A stretch of DNA of 10,944 bases from Bacteroidales bacterium UBA932 (GTDB lineage Bacteria > Bacteroidota > Bacteroidia > Bacteroidales > UBA932). Location of the stretch: positions 239-11,182 of the forward strand of contig DBDM01000040.1 in the NCBI GenBank assembly GCA_002293585.1, in the 5' to 3' direction. Shown in pieces: positions 7,507 through 10,944 of this stretch. The notes beneath the pieces are model-generated. The model was not told the origin of the DNA, did no database searches, and saw only the letters and a program-made list of their open reading frames with translations. Positions within the stretch are counted from its first letter, which is position 1. Every line of letters starts with the position of its first letter. Position numbers and translations under genes: made by a program.

Positions 7507-8727
7507 TTCGGCTTTCAGCACCTTCAACACATCGTTGACGGTTTCTTCTTCCAGGTCGGCGCGTTTCATCAATTCAGAGGGAGTAATGGCCAGCACGCTC
7601 TTGGCCGTATCGCAGCCAATGGCTTTCAGTGCATCAATCACCCATTTTTCGATTTCATCATTGAACTCGTCGAGGCGAACGTCCTCTTCTTCGTCATCAA
7701 TTTCGCGGTATACGTCGATCTCGTAACCTACCAATTGTCCGGCTAATTTAATATTTAAACCGCCTTTCCCGATAGCCGACGACACTTCGGCAGGCTTCAG
7801 GAATACACCGATACGCCTGGTATCATCATGCATCTTCACGGAAGATATTTTGGCAGGACTGAGTGCGCGTTGCACCAGCAACTGCACATTATTTGTCCAA
7901 TTAATGATGTCGATATTTTCATTACGTAATTCCCGCACGATACCATGTATACGCGAACCTTTCACACCCACGCAGGCGCCTACGGGATCAATACGGTCGT
8001 CATAAGATTCTACGGCGACCTTGGCGCGTTCGCCGGGTTGGCGTACAATTTTCTTGATCGTGATCAATCCGTCGAAAATTTCGGGCACCTCCTGTTCAAA
8101 CAAACGTTCGAGGAAAGTATTGGCCGTGCGCGACAGGATAATTACAGGCGTGTTGTTTTTCATCTCCACTTTGGCTACCACAGCGCGAACAGTGTCGCCC
8201 TTGCGGAAAAAGTCGGATGGGATCTGCTCGGTCTTGGGTAATAACAATTCATTGCCCTCGTCATCGAGTACCAGCACTTCCTTTTTCCAGGCCTGGTACA
8301 CCTCGCCGACAATAATTTCACCGACACGCTCTTTATACTTGTTGAACAAATTAGCTTTTTCAATGTCCATGATCCTGCTGGCCAAATTCTGGCGCAAGGC
8401 CAAAATACCACGGCGGCCAAAGTTTTCGAGCTTCACGGCTTCCGACACTTCTTCATCGAGTTCGTAATCGCTGTCAATTTTTTTGGCGTCTTTCAATGAT
8501 ATTTGCGACAAAGGATCTTCCACCAGCTCCACCACCGTGCGGTTATGCCAGATTTCAAAGTCGCCTTTGTCGATATTAATGATGATATTGAAATTATCGG
8601 CGCTGCCGTACATTCTGGTAAGCAAATTGCGGAATACATCTTCCAATACGCTCATCATGGTGGGGCGGTCGATGTTTTTCAACTCTTTAAATTCGGCAAA
8701 TGTGCTTATTAAATTTAAACCTTCCAT
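7495..8727 (-). CDS. nusA: Transcription termination/antitermination factor NusA
   Basis: NusA binds RNA polymerase and nascent RNA, and modulates pausing, termination and antitermination. The 410 residues run in the standard order. The N-terminal polymerase-binding domain (about 1-130) is followed by an S1 domain (about 133-200, GEIIVGEVYQAWKKEVLVL). Two KH domains come next, with loops VGVKGSRI (253-260, after RIDPVGAC) and IGKGGLNI (319-326). A short C-terminal helical region (about 358-410) resembles one helix-hairpin-helix repeat, so the double acidic repeat of E. coli NusA (about 495 residues) is absent. The ATG at 8727 starts MEGLNLISTFAEFKE, a usual Bacteroidota NusA start. It lies 15 bp after rimP with an AT-rich leader and no Shine-Dalgarno sequence. 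Confidence 0.97.
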   Translation of the reverse strand: MEGLNLISTFAEFKELKNIDRPTMMSVLEDVFRNLLTRMYGSADNFNIIINIDKGDFEIWHNRTVVELVEDPLSQISLKDAKKIDSDYELDEEVSEAVKLENFGRRGILALRQNLASRIMDIEKANLFNKYKERVGEIIVGEVYQAWKKEVLVLDDEGNELLLPKTEQIPSDFFRKGDTVRAVVAKVEMKNNTPVIILSRTANTFLERLFEQEVPEIFDGLITIKKIVRQPGERAKVAVESYDDRIDPVGACVGVKGSRIHGIVRELRNENIDIINWTNNVQLLVQRALSPAKISSVKMHDDTRRIGVFLKPAEVSSAIGKGGLNIKLAGQLVGYEIDVYREIDDEEEDVRLDEFNDEIEKWVIDALKAIGCDTAKSVLAITPSELMKRADLEEETVNDVLKVLKAEFEE

Positions 8728-8742
8728 TTTATTTTTTTGACT

Positions 8743-9207
8743 TTAAAAATTTATTACGGGTTTTGTTGTTTTGATATCGTTGAGGGCATAAGTTACTGTT
8801 TCGGTGACGGGCTTTTTACGTTTGGCTCCCTCTTCTTTTTTCATCACCGTGTAGGTTAATGTGATATTTTGGTCGTCGGCGGCAGTGAGCACGGCCTTCA
8901 GTTTTTTTCCGTTTTTTAACACCACTTCCACTTCTTTGCCGATATATTTCAGGTATTGTTGCAACACCTTGAACGGAAGGTCGAGCCCGGCCGACGATAC
9001 GGTAAGCTCAAAATCCTCCGCCTCGCGGTCAAGGGCGCCTTCAATAGCCCGGCTGATCTCTACACAGCGGTCAAGATCAATGCCTGCGGGGCTGTCTACC
9101 AACACCTCGATACAATTGTCGGCGCTCACTTTCACCTCCACCAAAAAAAGTTCGGTGCCGGTCAGGTGGTTCTCTACAATTTTCTGAATATCAGTTGTTT
9201 TTATCAT
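8743..9207 (-). CDS. rimP: Ribosome maturation factor RimP
   Basis: RimP assists late assembly of the 30S subunit. The 154 residues are the usual family length. The N-terminal alpha/beta domain (about 1-80) ends in FELTVSSAGLDLPFK, matching the family core around SSPGLDRPL but with Ala in place of the Pro and Leu in place of the Arg. The C-terminal SH3-like domain (about 83-150) starts YIGKEVEVVLKNGKKLKAVL, and ALNDIKTTKPVINF is the final strand. The ATG at 9207 gives a full-length product. It is first in the operon with nusA and infB, a widely conserved order. Its likely promoter and a leader hairpin lie in the next 65 bp. Confidence 0.95.
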   Translation of the reverse strand: MIKTTDIQKIVENHLTGTELFLVEVKVSADNCIEVLVDSPAGIDLDRCVEISRAIEGALDREAEDFELTVSSAGLDLPFKVLQQYLKYIGKEVEVVLKNGKKLKAVLTAADDQNITLTYTVMKKEEGAKRKKPVTETVTYALNDIKTTKPVINF

Positions 9208-9223
9208 CTATTGACTAATAAAG

Positions 9224-9244
9224 AAGGGGACACCAGGTCCCCTT
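9224..9244 (-). promoter_or_regulatory. Stem-loop in the leader of rimP
   Basis: AAGGGGAC (9224-9231) and GTCCCCTT (9237-9244) form a perfect 8-bp GC-rich stem with a 5-nt loop. On the minus strand it lies 16 nt before the rimP ATG and about 13 nt after the predicted transcription start, so it would be at the 5' end of the operon mRNA. It lacks a strong following U-run, so it may act in RNA stability, translation control or weak attenuation rather than termination. Confidence 0.55.
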
Positions 9245-9263
9245 TCATCACGAAAATCTCCTG

Positions 9264-9271
9264 CAAAGATA
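9264..9271 (-). promoter_or_regulatory. Candidate -7 box for the rimP-nusA-infB operon
   Basis: Read on the minus strand the sequence is TATCTTTG, an exact TAnnTTTG match. A clear TTTG -33 box is absent; the spaced position falls in an A/T-rich run (about 9287-9299) that gives only TTTT on the minus strand. The predicted start near 9257-9260 leaves a leader of about 50 nt holding the stem-loop. Confidence 0.5.
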
Positions 9272-9300
9272 AGGGTTTTTTCGAATAAAAAAAAATTTTA

Positions 9301-9324
9301 AGCCTTAAATGCTGATTTTAGGCT
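9301..9324. repeat. Imperfect palindrome in the divergent promoter region
   Basis: AGCCTTAAA (9301-9309) and TTTTAGGCT (9316-9324) pair with one mismatch around a 6-nt loop. The match continues weakly outward as TTTT and AAAA. It sits just upstream of the -7 box of the HD gene, over its -33 region, so it is a plausible operator, though its AT content makes chance possible. Confidence 0.4.
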
Positions 9325-9334
9325 AAAAAAATCG

Positions 9335-9342
9335 TACCTTTG
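9335..9342 (+). promoter_or_regulatory. -7 box of the HD-phosphohydrolase/lpxD unit
   Basis: TACCTTTG matches TAnnTTTG exactly. It ends only 4 bp before the ATG at 9347, so transcription would begin at or within a few bases of the start codon, giving a leaderless or nearly leaderless mRNA. A -33 TTTG is not clear at the expected spacing. Confidence 0.5.
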
Positions 9343-9346
9343 AACT

Positions 9347-10570
9347 ATGATTGCGAAGAAAAAAATTATTAATGACCCTATACATGGGTTCATTGACATA
9401 CCGTCGGGATTGATTTACGAATTATTGGAACATCCTTGGTTGCAGCGCCTGCGGAATATTAAGCAGCTGGGAATGACGTATTTAGTGTATCCCGGTGCTT
9501 GCCATTCACGCTTTGCACACGCCCTGGGCGCTATGTACCTGATCAAAGAAGCCATTTTGTCGCTTCGTTCCAAAGGGCATGACATCACCCCCGAAGAAAT
9601 GGAGTCGTCCATGGCGGCGATTTTACTGCATGATGTTGGTCATGGACCTTTTAGTCATACCTTGGAAAACACCATTGTAGAGAAAGTACATCATGAGCAA
9701 TTGTCGTTGCTGTTCATGAAACACCTAAACAGGGAGATGAACGGCCGGCTGGACATGGCTATTCAAATTTTTGAAGGGAGTTATACGAAGAAATTCTTGC
9801 ATCAATTGGTGTCGGGACAATTGGATGTCGACCGGCTTGATTACCTGCGCCGCGATAGCTTTTTTTCAGGTGTGGCCGAAGGAATGATAGGCGTGGAACG
9901 TATTATCAAAATGCTCGAGGTGGATAACGATGAGTTGGTGGTGGAGGCGAAAGGTATTTATTCTATTGAAAAATTCCTGATCTCGCGCCGGCTGATGTAT
10001 TGGCAGGTCTATCTGCATAAAACAACGCTGGCGGCCGACCGTTTATTATTGCAACTGCTACGCAGGGCAAGGGTTTTGGTGCAACAGGGCGAAACATTGT
10101 TCGCCTCTCCCGCACTGTCTTACTTCCTTACGGAGTCCCCTTCGTTGAAAGATTTTGAATCGGGGGAAGCCCTGTACCTGTTCGCTTTGCTTGATGACAG
10201 CGATATTGATTGCGCCATAAAAAACTGGGCTTTTCATCACGACATGATCTTGTCGAAACTCTCATTAATGCTGGTACAGCGCCGTTTGCCGAAAATAGAA
10301 ATGAGCGATGAGCCTTTCGCTCCGGAGTATGTTGATAACATTAAACGGTCGTTGGCGGCGGCAACGGATATGACACCGGCGGAAGTCGATGAATTTATCT
10401 GGAGCGAAGAGATTACCAATAAAGGCTATGAAAGCGGCACCGAGAAAATCAATATTCGCTATGGGAATCATCAATTGCGCGATATTTATGAAGCCTCCGA
10501 TATGTTAAGCGCACAGGCCTTTTCCGGCGCCACAAAAAAATATTACCTCTGCTACCCACGAACCGTATAA
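9347..10570 (+). CDS. HD-domain phosphohydrolase (COG1078/SAMHD1-like, putative dNTPase or nucleotidase)
   Basis: A 407-residue cytoplasmic protein of the HD superfamily, related to SAMHD1 and bacterial dGTPase-like enzymes. The start KIINDPIHGFIDIP and the run WLQRLRNIKQLGMTYLVYPGACHSRFAHALG (residues 31-61) are family signatures. The putative metal site is His58 (HSRFAH), His95-Asp96 (LLHDVGHGPFSH) and Asp162 in LDVDRLDYLRRD. His115/His116 in VHHEQ matches the THEQ His of SAMHD1. The C-terminal half (about 240-407) is less conserved helical sequence. Metal-dependent phosphate-ester hydrolysis is well supported; the exact substrate, such as dNTPs, is not shown by the sequence. It is 13 bp before lpxD, an arrangement recalled from other Bacteroidales, so it is probably co-expressed with lipid A genes. 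The next in-frame ATG is at residue 43, within the signature, so 9347 is the start. Confidence 0.92.
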   Translation: MIAKKKIINDPIHGFIDIPSGLIYELLEHPWLQRLRNIKQLGMTYLVYPGACHSRFAHALGAMYLIKEAILSLRSKGHDITPEEMESSMAAILLHDVGHGPFSHTLENTIVEKVHHEQLSLLFMKHLNREMNGRLDMAIQIFEGSYTKKFLHQLVSGQLDVDRLDYLRRDSFFSGVAEGMIGVERIIKMLEVDNDELVVEAKGIYSIEKFLISRRLMYWQVYLHKTTLAADRLLLQLLRRARVLVQQGETLFASPALSYFLTESPSLKDFESGEALYLFALLDDSDIDCAIKNWAFHHDMILSKLSLMLVQRRLPKIEMSDEPFAPEYVDNIKRSLAAATDMTPAEVDEFIWSEEITNKGYESGTEKINIRYGNHQLRDIYEASDMLSAQAFSGATKKYYLCYPRTV

Positions 10571-10583
10571 ATTTTCAACTCTT

Positions 10584-10944
10584 ATGCAACTAACCGCACA
10601 GGCTTTGGCCAACTATCTGAAAGGCGACATAGAAGGAAATCCAGAAGTGTCCGTATCTACTGCCGCCCGCATCGAACAAGGGCGCCCGGGAACTTTATGC
10701 TTTTTGGCGAACCCTAAGTATGAACAATACCTCTATACCACTAAAGCATCCATTGTATTGCTGAATCGCAGTTTTGAACTGAAAGAAAAAGTATCGTCTA
10801 CCATCATTCGTGTCGACAATGCCTATGAAGCGATCGCGGCAGTATTGGAACTCTACAATTCCATGCACACATTTAATAAGACCGGCCGTTCGTGGCGCGC
10901 CCGCATTTCATGGCGCGCAAAGCTGGGTAAGAAAGTGTGGGTGG
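10584..10944 (+). CDS. lpxD: UDP-3-O-(3-hydroxyacyl)glucosamine N-acyltransferase, 3'-truncated by the window edge
   Basis: LpxD adds the second 3-hydroxyacyl chain to UDP-acyl-glucosamine, the third step of lipid A synthesis. The first 120 codons are visible and the frame is open to the window end. The N-terminal uridine-binding domain is clear: MQLTAQALANYLKGDIEGNP, then GTLCFLANPKYEQYLYTTKA (36-55) and ASIVLLNRSFE, all close to Bacteroidales LpxD. From about residue 104 the left-handed beta-helix begins as six-residue rungs (WRARIS, WRAKLG, KKVWV-). The two Trp residues are unusual where this family often has HPxAxI-like rungs. The catalytic His lies beyond the window. The ATG at 10584 is 13 bp after the HD gene stop, with no Shine-Dalgarno sequence. 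Other lipid A genes probably follow. Confidence 0.93.
   Translation, partial: MQLTAQALANYLKGDIEGNPEVSVSTAARIEQGRPGTLCFLANPKYEQYLYTTKASIVLLNRSFELKEKVSSTIIRVDNAYEAIAAVLELYNSMHTFNKTGRSWRARISWRAKLGKKVWV

Noticed and set aside
6641..7726. 361-codon plus-strand frame opposite the N-terminus of infB and the end of nusA
   Set aside because: It is a Ser/Phe-rich shadow of the Lys/Glu-rich IF-2 linker: reversed GAA and AAA codons avoid stops. It has no family resemblance.

Overview
The window looks like a chromosomal segment from a member of Bacteroidota, most likely Bacteroidales. The evidence is a large lysine/glutamate-rich IF2, a compact NusA, an HD-phosphohydrolase gene directly before lpxD, almost no Shine-Dalgarno sequences, and promoter -7 boxes of the Bacteroides form TAnnTTTG. 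It is mostly core-genome sequence. No tRNA, rRNA, insertion sequence or CRISPR array was seen.

Layout: (1) Positions 2-3687, plus strand: the 3' part of rnhA (RNase HI), nadB (L-aspartate oxidase, NAD synthesis), and a 545-residue protein with a lipoprotein-like signal, TPRs, one membrane segment and a C-terminal helix-turn-helix. The genes lie close together and could be co-transcribed. (2) Positions 3688-4244, plus strand: a dense control region followed by a gene for a small exported protein of 119 residues. The control region has three TGTCCATAT direct repeats on a 21-bp grid, a 20-bp palindrome, and a -7 box inside an inverted repeat. The protein carries the 14-residue sequence NGPVLDPDSPLGPR twice. 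(3) Positions 4245-4602: non-coding, with a strong bidirectional terminator between convergent transcription units. (4) Positions 9207-4603, minus strand: the conserved operon rimP-nusA-infB (30S maturation, transcription elongation/termination, translation initiation). (5) Positions 9208-9346: a divergent promoter region. (6) Positions 9347-10944, plus strand: an HD-domain phosphohydrolase and the 5' part of lpxD (lipid A synthesis).

The most interesting part is region 2 with the preceding TPR/HTH gene. A membrane-spanning protein with a putative periplasmic TPR sensor and a cytoplasmic DNA-binding domain sits just upstream of a secreted repeat protein. The promoter of that small gene lacks a recognisable -33 box and instead has helically phased repeats ending where an activator would bind. 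The six nucleotide differences between the two copies of the 14-residue repeat are all synonymous, which indicates selection on the peptide itself. A self-contained secreted-peptide sensing module is a reasonable but unproven reading.
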